DNA from: an uncultured Oscillospiraceae bacterium
Lineage (GTDB): Bacteria; Bacillota; Clostridia; Oscillospirales; Oscillospiraceae
Length of the DNA: 23,228 bases
Direction: 5' to 3'
Assembly (NCBI GenBank): GCA_910584285.1
Contig: CAJTYK010000030.1
Coordinates: forward strand, 1-23,228
The notes under the pieces are model-generated. The model was not told the DNA's origin. It did not search any database and saw nothing but the letters and a program-made list of their open reading frames with translations. A program made the position numbers and the translations under genes. Positions 14,183-21,512 of the stretch are shown here, in pieces (within the stretch, counting starts at the first letter, position 1; every line of letters begins with the position of its first letter).

Positions 14183-14839
14183 ATGAACAAGATCCTGATT
14201 GTGGAGGACGAGCCCGCTATTGCCAACCTCATCCGCACCGCCCTGGAGGGGCCGGACTACCGCTGCACCTGGGCCGCCGACGGGATCGCCGCCTGCGACC
14301 TGCTGGAGCGGGAGTCCTTCGACCTGGTGCTGCTGGACATCATGCTCCCCGGGGCGGACGGCTACGAGGTGCTGGACTACTGCCGCTCTCTGGAGGTGCC
14401 CGTCATCTTCCTCACCGCCAAGGGGACAGTGGAGGATCGGGTGAAGGGCCTGCGGTGTGGGGCGGAGGACTACATCACCAAGCCCTTCGAGCTGATGGAG
14501 CTGCTGGCCCGGGTGGAGACGGTGCTGCGCCGGTGCGGTAAGACGGGCCGGGTGCTGTCCCTGCCACCGGACATCGAGATCGACACCGCCGCCCACACCG
14601 TTTGCCGGAGCGGCGTCCCCGTGGCGCTCACCGCCAAGGAGTATGAGCTGCTGCTCCTGTTCGTCCAGAACAAGAATGTGGCCCTCTACCGGGATCGGAT
14701 CTATGAAAAGGTGTGGGGGGATGAATACCTGGGGAACAGCCGGACGGTGGATCTGCACATACAGCGGATGCGGAAGAAGCTGGGGCTGGAAAAGCGCCTG
14801 GTGGCCGTCTATAAGGTGGGCTACCGGTTGGAGGTTTGA
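14183..14839 (+). CDS. OmpR/VanR-family response regulator
   Basis: Transcription factor of 218 residues. The receiver domain (1-118) has EDE at 8-10, phospho-acceptor Asp 52 in LVLLDIMLPG, Thr 78 in VIFLTAKG and Lys 100 in YITKPF. The winged-helix domain (about 125-218) has LTAKEYELLLLFVQNKN and a recognition helix region NSRTVDLHIQRMRKKLG, ending YKVGYRLEV. ATG 14183 follows GGAGGTG by 5 bases; a GTG two codons earlier overlaps the ribosome site and is rejected. First gene of a run with a histidine kinase, an unknown membrane protein and, after a short gap, a VanY-like carboxypeptidase, which points to cell-wall regulation. Single-base gap to the kinase start. Confidence 0.95.
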   Translation: MNKILIVEDEPAIANLIRTALEGPDYRCTWAADGIAACDLLERESFDLVLLDIMLPGADGYEVLDYCRSLEVPVIFLTAKGTVEDRVKGLRCGAEDYITKPFELMELLARVETVLRRCGKTGRVLSLPPDIEIDTAAHTVCRSGVPVALTAKEYELLLLFVQNKNVALYRDRIYEKVWGDEYLGNSRTVDLHIQRMRKKLGLEKRLVAVYKVGYRLEV

Positions 14840-14840
14840 G

Positions 14841-16259
14841 ATGAAACTGTTTTGGAAGCTGTTTTGCTCCATGGTATCCATCACCTTGGCCGCCTGCGCC
14901 GTGGGCGGGTTTGTCCTCATCGACGGGCAGTTCCGCACCTCCATCGGGGCGGAGGAACAGGCGCTGTGGGAGGAGAACTTTATGCTGAGCGAGGCCCTGT
15001 CCGGGGAGGTGGAGGGGTACTCGATCACCCAGCGGGAGGAGCTGGCCCGGATCGCCGGGAGCTTTGCCCTCACCACCGATGGACAGCGAGCGCTCTTTCG
15101 GCTCAGCGACGGGGACGGGGTGGTCTTGGACGGCAACATCTCCATGCCCCCGGAGCTGGATCCCCTGCCGCTGATCTCCGATCTGCCGGAGGGGCAGATG
15201 GCATGGCGGCTGGCCAACTCCGCCCAGGGGTGGTATTTTCTCCACGCGGCCAGCGCCCTGCCCCTGTCGGACGGGGTGGTCTATCTGGAAAACTGCCGCC
15301 ACGTCTCAGCCCTGTTCTCCCAGCGGGACGATCAATACCGCAGCTTTTTTGGGCTGATGCTGGCCCTTGTGGCCGGAGTGGGGGTGCTGTCGCTGCTGGT
15401 GTCCCATCTGCTCCTGCGGCCGCTGAACAGCCTGTCCAACGCCGTGGGCCGGATCGCGGAGGGGGAGCTGTCCCAGCGGGCGGACGTCACCAGCGGCGAT
15501 GAGATCGGGGCGCTCTCCCGGGATTTTAACGCCATGGCGGAACGGCTGGAGGAGCAGGTGACCCAGCTCACCGCCGCCGCCCAGCGGGAAAAGGACTTCA
15601 CCGCCAGCTTCGCCCACGAGATCAAGACGCCGCTGACCTCCATCATCGGCTACGCCGACCTGCTGCTGTCCCGGGAGAACTCCCCGGAGCAGGTGCGGGA
15701 CAGCGCCGGCTACATTTTCCGGGAGGGACGGCGGCTGGAGGCCCTGTCGGGCAAGCTGATGGAGCTCATCGTGCTGGAGCGGGAGGACTTCCCCCTGCGG
15801 CCCACCGCCATGCGGGCCTTTCTGGAGCGGACGGGGAACGCCCTGCGTCCCGCCCTGGAGAAGGCGGGCGTTCGGCTGGAGGTGGACGCGGAGGAGGCCC
15901 CCGCCTTCCTGGATCCGGATCTGATGGAGACGGCGTGCCTCAACCTACTGGACAACGCCCGGAAGGCCACGCCCCCCGGGGGAAGCGTCACCCTCACCGG
16001 GCGGGCCGGGGAGGGCGGCGGCTACCTGATCCAGGTGTCCGACACCGGCCGAGGCATCCCGGCGGAGGAGCTGGGGCGGATTACCGAGCCGTTCTACATG
16101 GTGGACAAGTCCCGCTCACGGGCCCAGGGGGGCGCGGGGCTGGGGCTGGCCCTGTGCCGGCGGATCGTGGAGCTCCACGGCGGGACGCTGGGGTTTGAGA
16201 GTACGCCGGGCGAGGGCACCACGGTGCGCGTAGCTCTGAAAGGGGGAACGCAGGGATGA
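14841..16259 (+). CDS. Sensor histidine kinase with extracytoplasmic domain and HAMP (VanS/PhoR-like)
   Basis: Membrane kinase of 472 residues, partner of the regulator just upstream. TM1 is at about 8-28, an outside sensor domain of about 135 residues at 30-167, and TM2 at 168-192. HAMP follows (193-245, RPLNSLSNAVGRIAEGELSQ). The dimerisation domain carries FAHEIKTPL with phospho-acceptor His 259, and the ATPase has N-box CLNLLDNARKA (366-376), DTGRGI (401-406) and GAGLGLALC (431-439). The start ATG lies one base after the regulator's stop with GGAGG nearby. The last four bases overlap the next gene. The sensor domain is not recognised, so the signal is unknown. Confidence 0.94.
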   Translation: MKLFWKLFCSMVSITLAACAVGGFVLIDGQFRTSIGAEEQALWEENFMLSEALSGEVEGYSITQREELARIAGSFALTTDGQRALFRLSDGDGVVLDGNISMPPELDPLPLISDLPEGQMAWRLANSAQGWYFLHAASALPLSDGVVYLENCRHVSALFSQRDDQYRSFFGLMLALVAGVGVLSLLVSHLLLRPLNSLSNAVGRIAEGELSQRADVTSGDEIGALSRDFNAMAERLEEQVTQLTAAAQREKDFTASFAHEIKTPLTSIIGYADLLLSRENSPEQVRDSAGYIFREGRRLEALSGKLMELIVLEREDFPLRPTAMRAFLERTGNALRPALEKAGVRLEVDAEEAPAFLDPDLMETACLNLLDNARKATPPGGSVTLTGRAGEGGGYLIQVSDTGRGIPAEELGRITEPFYMVDKSRSRAQGGAGLGLALCRRIVELHGGTLGFESTPGEGTTVRVALKGGTQG

Positions 16260-16993
16260 AACCGGTGAAAAAATGGTTGCTGCCTGTCCTGACCTGCCTG
16301 GTGGTGACAGGGGCGGCGGCGCTGCCTGCCTGGATCTCTCAGATCCGGGACGAGCGGCAGTTTGGGCAGGTGCAGACCTTGACTGCGCATCCGGAGGCCT
16401 CCGCCTCCCCCGCTTTGGAGGAGCGCACCCTGCCGGATCGGATGGCTCTCTACGCCAAGCAGCGTTTCTCCAGCAAGCCAATCCTCTCTTTCCGGGACAG
16501 CGTCAACGCTGACGACCCGGAGGGCCAGGAGCAGGCCCAGGCCGCCCAGGAGCTGCTGATCGAAGCGGGTATTCTCCCGGAGTGGCTGTTCGAGCCCTTT
16601 GACGGGGCAGAGTTCAGCCGCCTGCTGCTGTGGGACCCGGCGGAGGGCAGCGCCGCCCGGGATCCCTCCGCCTTCTGGGATGTGGAGTGGACTTATTACG
16701 CCGCCAAGGAGTGGCGCAAGTCTGTCCACGTGACTCTGGACACGGAGACCGGGCTTCCCATCGAGCTCTTTGTCAACGACACAGAGCTGGACCAGTGGCT
16801 TTCCCCCAAGGCCTGGGACTTCAACCAGTTGATAGAGCGTTTCTTCGAATTACTGGGAGTGGAGACGGAGTCCGAAGGTTTCGGCTACGATTCCGGGCAG
16901 GTCCAGAGCTATGCTGTCACCGGCACCGCCCTGTTCTATGAGATCTCCTGGGATGACACATCGTTTTCCATCATGCTGAACATCGCGCCATAG
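16256..16993 (+). CDS. Membrane-anchored extracytoplasmic protein of unknown function, coupled to the kinase
   Basis: Protein of 245 residues that I do not recognise. A basic N-terminus (MKPVKKW) and hydrophobic segment (about 7-25) form a signal anchor or uncleaved signal peptide; no lipobox is evident. The rest is soluble and acidic, with no catalytic motif visible. Around 140-190 it alternates strand-like segments with HVTLDTETGLPIELFVND, a pattern seen in small beta-rich outside domains. It starts inside the kinase stop codon (ATGA overlap), so it is made together with the kinase. This suggests an accessory sensor or modulator of that kinase, or an effector in the envelope. The role is inferred from position only. 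Confidence 0.8.
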   Translation: MKPVKKWLLPVLTCLVVTGAAALPAWISQIRDERQFGQVQTLTAHPEASASPALEERTLPDRMALYAKQRFSSKPILSFRDSVNADDPEGQEQAQAAQELLIEAGILPEWLFEPFDGAEFSRLLLWDPAEGSAARDPSAFWDVEWTYYAAKEWRKSVHVTLDTETGLPIELFVNDTELDQWLSPKAWDFNQLIERFFELLGVETESEGFGYDSGQVQSYAVTGTALFYEISWDDTSFSIMLNIAP

Positions 16994-17035
16994 GGCTGCG
17001 CCGAAGGAAAAAGATGGTGCTTTGATGCAAAAAGG

Positions 17036-17066
17036 TTGAAAATTCGACGCAACCGGGTGGTAAGCT
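17036..17066 (+). promoter_or_regulatory. Possible weak promoter of the VanY-like gene
   Basis: TTGAAA at 17036-17041 and TAAGCT at 17061-17066 are 19 bp apart, a poor fit to sigma-A. The 106-bp gap shows no terminator, so the gene may also be read from the upstream operon. Confidence 0.25.
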
Positions 17067-17099
17067 GGGTGCATAGTCGATACAAAGGAGATGTGCCCC

Positions 17100-17891
17100 A
17101 TGAAAACTGCCGTCCGCCGCCGCACCTCACCCCTGCCGCTGCTGCTTGTCCTCGCCCTGCTGCTGTTTTCCGCGGGGCTGGCGGCGGGCTGGGCCGGGGC
17201 GTCCGTCGTCCAGCTCGCCTCCCGAAAGGACCTGGGCGCACCCAGCCCCGCCTCGACCCAGACAGCCTCGCCGGAGCCCGCCCTCACCGCCGCCCCCAGC
17301 TCGCCGCCGGACAGGCCCGCCTCCGCGGGCGACGGATGGGCGCTGCTGCTGGTAAATGGGGAGCACCCCCTGCCGGAGGACTTTGCCGTTCCCGAGCTGA
17401 CCCAGCTCAGAAACGGCCATGCCATCGACAGCCGGGCCTACCCTGCCCTCCAGCGGATGATGGATGATTGCCGGGCGGCGGGGCTTCAGCCGCTGATCTG
17501 CTCCTCGTACCGCTCGGAGGAAACCCAGCGGCAGCTGTTCCAGCAGGAGGTGCAGAGCTGGCTGGCCCAGGGCTACCCCCAGGAGGAGGCGGAGGAGCAG
17601 GCCGCCCGTTGGGTGGCCCGCCCCGGCGCCAGCGAACACCAGACCGGGCTGGCGGTGGACCTCGTGGATCTATCCTACCAGGTGCTGGATCACGAGCAGG
17701 AGAACACCGCCGTACAGCGCTGGCTCATGGCCCACTGTGCGGAGTATGGGTTCATTTTGCGTTATCCCACGGACAAGAGCGCCCTCACCGGGGTGGGCTA
17801 TGAGCCGTGGCATTACCGCTATGTTGGGGTAGAAGCGGCCCGGGAGATCATGGGCCGTGGGCTGTGTCTGGAGGAATATATCGTGCCGTAA
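17100..17891 (+). CDS. D,D-carboxypeptidase, VanY/peptidase M15 family, membrane-anchored
   Basis: Zinc D-alanyl-D-alanine carboxypeptidase of 263 residues that would remove the terminal D-Ala from peptidoglycan stem peptides outside the membrane. A basic start and hydrophobic segment (about 10-37) anchor it, followed by a Pro/Ala/Ser-rich linker (45-78). The catalytic domain fills 85-260: SSYRSEETQ (135-143), the zinc motif SEHQTGLAVD (His 180, Asp 187) and EPWHYRY (catalytic Glu 235, zinc ligand His 238). I chose ATG 17100, nine bases after AAAGGAG; the ATG at 17091 abuts that site. Placement after a VanRS-like pair recalls glycopeptide-resistance clusters, but no vanH/A/X-type gene is present, so it more likely serves wall remodelling or basal defence. 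Confidence 0.93.
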   Translation: MKTAVRRRTSPLPLLLVLALLLFSAGLAAGWAGASVVQLASRKDLGAPSPASTQTASPEPALTAAPSSPPDRPASAGDGWALLLVNGEHPLPEDFAVPELTQLRNGHAIDSRAYPALQRMMDDCRAAGLQPLICSSYRSEETQRQLFQQEVQSWLAQGYPQEEAEEQAARWVARPGASEHQTGLAVDLVDLSYQVLDHEQENTAVQRWLMAHCAEYGFILRYPTDKSALTGVGYEPWHYRYVGVEAAREIMGRGLCLEEYIVP

Positions 17892-17934
17892 ATGTAAGCG
17901 CCAAACAGGGCTGAACTCACACAGAGGAATGACA

Positions 17935-17968
17935 GACCACTCCCGCCAGTGGGAGCGGTCTTGATCTT
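17935..17968 (+). terminator. Terminator-like hairpin after the VanY-like gene
   Basis: Arms GACCACTCCC (17935-17944) and GGGAGCGGTC (17951-17960) pair at 9 of 10 positions around a 6-base loop, followed by TTGATCTT. The gap 17892-18122 contains this and the next promoter; I see no gene in it. Confidence 0.65.
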
Positions 17969-18060
17969 GGCGGGAGCGGCACACTTGCGGCGGGGGATGA
18001 TCCCATTTGGATCTCAAAGCGCCGTGTCAAAATCTTCAAAGAATTTTCACCTCCTTTTCC

Positions 18061-18089
18061 TTGTGTTTTTCCCGCGCGTTCCGTATAAT
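18061..18089 (+). promoter_or_regulatory. Promoter of the second OmpR-type regulator
   Basis: TTGTGT (18061-18066) and a perfect TATAAT (18084-18089) are spaced 17 bp apart, 33 bp before the ATG. The ribosome site of the gene is weak (GGGGCG), hinting at low basal translation. Confidence 0.7.
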
Positions 18090-18122
18090 TGGGCCAGTGT
18101 ATCGGGAAACGGGGCGCATAGA

Positions 18123-18782
18123 ATGAAACATATTCTGGTCATCGACGACGACATCTACATCGGAAATCTGCTCCAGGAGGCGCTGGAGGGGGAGGGCTAC
18201 CGGGTGAGCCGGGCCTACTCCGGCACCGAGGCGGTGCTGGCCCTGGAGCGGGGCCGACCCGATCTGGCCCTGCTGGATCTCATGCTCCCCGGCCTGTCCG
18301 GGGAGGAGGTGCTGCCCAGGCTGACCGGTGTCCCCGTTATCGTGGTCAGCGCCAAGGCCGACATCGACAGCAAGACCGCCCTGCTGCTGGGGGGCGCGGC
18401 GGACTACGTCACCAAGCCTTTCGTCCTGCGGGAGCTGCTGGCCCGGGTGGCGGTGCGGCTGCGGGAGGCCCCGGCCCGGGAGGGCGCCGCCCTCACCTTC
18501 CAAAACCTGCGGCTGGAGCCGGAGGCCCGCTCGGTGCGGGTGGATGGCAAGGAGGTGCGGCTCACCCGGACGGAGTACGCCATTTTGAAGCTGCTGATGG
18601 CAAACCCCGCCCAGGTGGTCACCAAGTCCACTCTGCTGGATCGCATCGCCCTGGATACCCCGGACTGCACCGAGAGCTCGCTGAAAACCCACGTCAGCAA
18701 CCTGCGCCGCAAGCTGCGGGAGGCGGGGGCCGGGGACTGCGTCGAATCGGTGTGGGGCATCGGATTCAAGCTGAAATCTTGA
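18123..18782 (+). CDS. OmpR-family response regulator of the ABC-export locus
   Basis: Transcription factor of 219 residues. The receiver domain has DDD at 8-10, phospho-acceptor Asp 52 in LALLDLMLPG, Ser 76 in VIVVSAKAD at the usual Thr/Ser position and Lys 98 in YVTKPF. The winged-helix domain (about 125-219) has LTRTEYAILKLLMANP and TESSLKTHVSNLRRKL, ending VWGIGFKL. It is followed by the ATPase and permease genes, with the matching kinase only at the far end of the locus. Its likely target is the promoter region just downstream, where a perfect direct repeat overlaps the -35 box. ATG 18123 is preceded by only a weak purine-rich site; an in-frame extension upstream runs across the promoter and is rejected. 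Confidence 0.94.
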   Translation: MKHILVIDDDIYIGNLLQEALEGEGYRVSRAYSGTEAVLALERGRPDLALLDLMLPGLSGEEVLPRLTGVPVIVVSAKADIDSKTALLLGGAADYVTKPFVLRELLARVAVRLREAPAREGAALTFQNLRLEPEARSVRVDGKEVRLTRTEYAILKLLMANPAQVVTKSTLLDRIALDTPDCTESSLKTHVSNLRRKLREAGAGDCVESVWGIGFKLKS

Positions 18783-18800
18783 CGAAATCTGAACTGTTTC

Positions 18801-18831
18801 CTTGACCGCTTTCTTGACCGTTGCCTGATAA
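18801..18831 (+). promoter_or_regulatory. Promoter with tandem CTTGACCG operator for the ABC transporter genes
   Basis: CTTGACCG occurs twice, at 18801-18808 and 18813-18820, a 12-bp period. The first copy supplies TTGACC (18802-18807) as a -35 box with TGATAA (18826-18831) 18 bp away as the -10. Tandem direct repeats about one helical turn apart are what OmpR-family dimers bind, so this is a good candidate site for the regulator encoded directly upstream. A site overlapping the -35 could activate or repress. Confidence 0.55.
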
Positions 18832-18865
18832 GATAGGCACATCCCAAGGAAACGGAGGCAATCTT

Positions 18866-19780
18866 ATGGAATACGTACTGGCCACCCAGGGCCTGTCCAA
18901 ACACTATAGGCAGTTCAAAGCCTTGGATAACCTCACCATGCACGTGCCCCGCGGCAGCATCTACGGCTTCGTGGGCCGCAACGGCGCGGGCAAAACCACC
19001 CTGATCCGGCTGATCTGCGGGCTCCAGGCCCCCACGTCGGGCAGCTATTCCCTCTACGGCACCGACTTCAACCAGAAGGAAATTGCCAAAATCCGCCGCC
19101 GCATGGGCGCGGTGGTGGAGACCCCGTCCATCTACCTGGACTTGACCGCGGAGGACAACCTGAAAGAGCAGTTCCGGGTGCTGGGTGTGCCAACCGATGA
19201 CGGCATCCCGGAGCTTTTGAAGCTGGTGGGGCTGGAGGACACGGGGAAGAAAAAGGCCCGCAACTTTTCCCTGGGCATGAAGCAGCGGCTGGGCATCGCC
19301 GTGGCGCTGGCGGGGGATCCGGACTTCCTGGTGCTGGACGAGCCGGTGAACGGCCTGGATCCCCAGGGCATCATCGACATACGGGAGCTGATCCTCAAGC
19401 TCAACCGGGAGCGGAACATCACCGTGCTCATCTCCTCCCACATCCTGGACGAGCTGTCCAAGCTGGCCACCCACTACGGCTTCATCGACAGCGGGCGCAT
19501 CGTCAAGGAGCTGTCCGCCCGGGAGCTGGAGGCCGCCTGCCGCAAGTGCCTGCGGGTGGAGGTCACCGATACCCGGGCGCTGGCCCGGGTGCTGGACGGC
19601 ATGGGGGTGGAGTACAAGATCCTGTCCGACGGGCAGGCGGACGTGTTCGCCCAGCTGAACATCTCCCAGCTCAGCCGCGCCTTGGATGCCGAGGGCTGCG
19701 AGCTGCTCAGCGCCCAGGAGCGGGACGAGAGCCTGGAGAGCTACTTCGTCAACCTGGTGGGGGGTGGCCCCCGTGATTAA
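18866..19780 (+). CDS. ABC transporter ATP-binding protein, LanF/BcrA (bacitracin and lantibiotic export) type
   Basis: ATPase of 304 residues that powers the three permeases downstream. It has Walker A GRNGAGKT (37-44), signature FSLGMKQR (134-141, the SLGM form usual in this group), Walker B FLVLDE (154-159), D-loop NGLD (162-165) and H-loop His 192. The Q-loop position appears to hold Glu 85 (VVETPSIY) instead of Gln, the E-loop change described for LanF proteins. A C-terminal domain of about 85 residues follows the core, as in BcrA-type ATPases. ATG 18866 is 6-7 bases after GGAGGC. Gene order suggests export or removal of a membrane-active peptide or cell-wall antibiotic. The substrate is unknown. 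Confidence 0.94.
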   Translation: MEYVLATQGLSKHYRQFKALDNLTMHVPRGSIYGFVGRNGAGKTTLIRLICGLQAPTSGSYSLYGTDFNQKEIAKIRRRMGAVVETPSIYLDLTAEDNLKEQFRVLGVPTDDGIPELLKLVGLEDTGKKKARNFSLGMKQRLGIAVALAGDPDFLVLDEPVNGLDPQGIIDIRELILKLNRERNITVLISSHILDELSKLATHYGFIDSGRIVKELSARELEAACRKCLRVEVTDTRALARVLDGMGVEYKILSDGQADVFAQLNISQLSRALDAEGCELLSAQERDESLESYFVNLVGGGPRD

Positions 19781-20612
19781 GCTGCTCAGCGCCAACCTCC
19801 TGCGGTTGAAAAAAAGTATTCTGTTCTGGAGCTGTATCATTTTGATGCTCCTGTTGGGGGCGGGATTCACCCTCCAGCGCTATTGGGAACAGGTTGCCTA
19901 TGCCGAGTTCGGCCAGCTCTCTTATTTGGATGAGGTGCTTTTTCGCCACGGCCTGCTGATCGGCATTGTGGCGGCGGTGTTCGTCCCCATGTTTTTCGGC
20001 ATGGAGTACAGCGATGGGGCTATCCGCAACAAAATGGTGGTGGGGCACTCCCGCCTGTCCATCTACTTTGCCAACCTCATCACCGCCGTAGTCTCCTCCC
20101 TCGCGTTTTGTGCGGCCTATATCCTGGCGGTGCTGGCCCTTGGTGTGCCCCTGCTCAACGGCATCCGCCTGACCCCGCCCCAGTGTGCGCTGTTTATGCT
20201 GGGGACGCTGGCGCTGGCGGCGGCGTTCTCTGCGCTGTATACCTTCGTGGCTATGCTGTGCACCCGCAAGGCCGCGTCGGCGGTGGTGTGCATTTTAGGT
20301 GTGTTTCTCCTGCTGTTCGCAGGCATCTATATCAACTCGCGGCTCAATGCCCCGGAATTTCTACGTGAATATTCTATCGCCCACGATGGACAGGTCGTGG
20401 AGGAGGAACCGGAGCCAAACCCCCAGTACGTACGGGGGACGGAACGCGAGGTGTACCAGTTCCTGTACGACTTCCTCCCCGGCTGCCAATCCATCCAGTA
20501 CGGTGATATGAGCGCGGAAAACCCGGCGCTGCTGGCGGCATATTCGCTGGTTATCTTTGCAGCATCCACCGGGACCGGGGCGGCGCTGTTCCGGCGGAAG
20601 GATTTGAAGTAG
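19773..20612 (+). CDS. ABC-2 type permease, first of three tandem paralogues
   Basis: Integral membrane protein of 279 residues with six predicted helices (about 16-34, 58-78, 98-123, 133-158, 165-183, 254-272) and a large outside loop between the last two (about 185-250). The family motif EYSDGAIRNK is at 78-87, in the first cytoplasmic loop, as in lantibiotic-immunity and BcrB-like permeases. The loop carries NPQYVRG and YDFLPGCQSIQY, shared with the next two proteins; the end is GAALFRRKDLK. I chose GTG 19773, overlapping the ATPase stop, because VIKLLSANLLRLKKS aligns with the starts of both paralogues; the longer frame from 19686 lies inside the ATPase gene and is not conserved. It differs most from the others in codon use at the start. 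Confidence 0.9.
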   Translation: MIKLLSANLLRLKKSILFWSCIILMLLLGAGFTLQRYWEQVAYAEFGQLSYLDEVLFRHGLLIGIVAAVFVPMFFGMEYSDGAIRNKMVVGHSRLSIYFANLITAVVSSLAFCAAYILAVLALGVPLLNGIRLTPPQCALFMLGTLALAAAFSALYTFVAMLCTRKAASAVVCILGVFLLLFAGIYINSRLNAPEFLREYSIAHDGQVVEEEPEPNPQYVRGTEREVYQFLYDFLPGCQSIQYGDMSAENPALLAAYSLVIFAASTGTGAALFRRKDLK

Positions 20613-20680
20613 GTGGGTGGCATGAGGAATTTACTGTCGGCCAACCTCCTGCGGCTGAGGAAAAGCAGGCTGTTTTGGGG
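20585..20680. repeat. Junction repeat copy 1 (end of permease 1, start of permease 2)
   Basis: About 96 bp covering the last codons of permease 1, its stop, the ribosome site AGGTGGG and the first codons of permease 2. It is nearly identical to 21416-21512, including the non-coding bases around the start codon. Such matched junctions are the mark of tandem duplication by unequal crossing-over. Confidence 0.75.
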
Positions 20681-21443
20681 GCTGCTGGGGGCGATGTTCG
20701 CCCTGGGGGCGGCGTTCACCCTTCAGCACTTCAGCCACTGGTTCAGGTGGGGCGCCCGGTTTTACCTGACTATCGATCTGTTCACCTACGCCCTGCTCCT
20801 GGGCTTCGGCATGGCGGTGTTCATCCCCCTGTTTTTCGGGGCGGAGTACAGCGACGGGGCCATCCGCAATAAGCTCACAGCGGGCCACTCCCGCCTGTCC
20901 ATCTACCTATCCCACCTGATCACCAGCGTGGTGGTGGCCCTGTGCGCCGCCGGAGCCTATGTGCTGCCCGTGCTGGCTGTGGGGCTCTTTATCTACGAGC
21001 CCCCGGCCCTGGAGGCGGGGACGCTGGCCCTCCTGGTGTTGGGAACGCTGGTGCTGCTGGCGGCATACTGCGCCCTGTACACCTTCGTCACCATGAATTG
21101 CAGCCGGAAAAGCACGGCGGCGGTGATCTGCCTGCTGGGGATGCTGGCGCTCTATCTGGTGGCGGGCCGGATCGAAATTCCTCTGATGCACCCGGAATAC
21201 CTAAACTGGGTGGTTACCGAAGCCGGGGAGATGATCCCGGGGGATCCCAATCCCCGCTACGTGGGCGGCATGGAGCGGGTGGTGCTGGAAACCCTCCAGG
21301 ATCTCCTGCCCACCGGGCAGTCCCTCCAGTATATGCGGGCGGACGTTGCCCATCCGGCCCGGCTGCCCCTGTACTCTGTGATCGATGTCGCCGCCTTTAC
21401 CGCCGCCGGGGCGGCGCTGTTCCGTCGGAAGGATTTGAAGTGA
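20622..21443 (+). CDS. ABC-2 type permease, second of three tandem paralogues
   Basis: Integral membrane protein of 273 residues, same plan as its neighbours: MRNLLSANLLRLRKS at the start, EYSDGAIRNK at 75-84 followed by LTAGHSRLSIY, six predicted helices, an outside loop with NPRYVGGMERVVL and LPTGQSLQY, and the terminal GAALFRRKDLK. ATG 20622 is preceded by AGGTGGG and lies 9 bases after the stop of permease 1. The second copy has a notably shorter segment before the outside loop motif than the first. Probably forms part of a heteromeric channel with the ATPase at 18866. Confidence 0.92.
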   Translation: MRNLLSANLLRLRKSRLFWGLLGAMFALGAAFTLQHFSHWFRWGARFYLTIDLFTYALLLGFGMAVFIPLFFGAEYSDGAIRNKLTAGHSRLSIYLSHLITSVVVALCAAGAYVLPVLAVGLFIYEPPALEAGTLALLVLGTLVLLAAYCALYTFVTMNCSRKSTAAVICLLGMLALYLVAGRIEIPLMHPEYLNWVVTEAGEMIPGDPNPRYVGGMERVVLETLQDLLPTGQSLQYMRADVAHPARLPLYSVIDVAAFTAAGAALFRRKDLK

Positions 21444-21512
21444 GGTGGGTGGCATGACGAATTTACTGTCCGCCAACTTCCTGCGGCTGAAAAGGAGCGG
21501 GCTGTTCTGGGG
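21416..21512. repeat. Junction repeat copy 2 (end of permease 2, start of permease 3)
   Basis: Near-identical to 20585-20680, with one extra G next to the stop codon (TGA here, TAG there) and a handful of substitutions. The period between the copies is about 831 bp, one gene length. Confidence 0.75.

Noticed and set aside
14183..17891. A vancomycin-resistance operon
   Set aside because: Regulator, kinase and VanY-like gene are present, but no vanH, ligase or vanX-type gene is found, so resistance cannot be claimed.
18404..19870. A 488-codon open frame antisense to the regulator and ATPase genes
   Set aside because: It crosses two well-supported genes and their promoter; composition is that of a shadow frame.
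20585..21512. The junction repeats as insertion-sequence ends or attachment sites
   Set aside because: They are direct repeats that encode the ends and starts of paralogous genes, with no transposase or integrase nearby; tandem duplication explains them.
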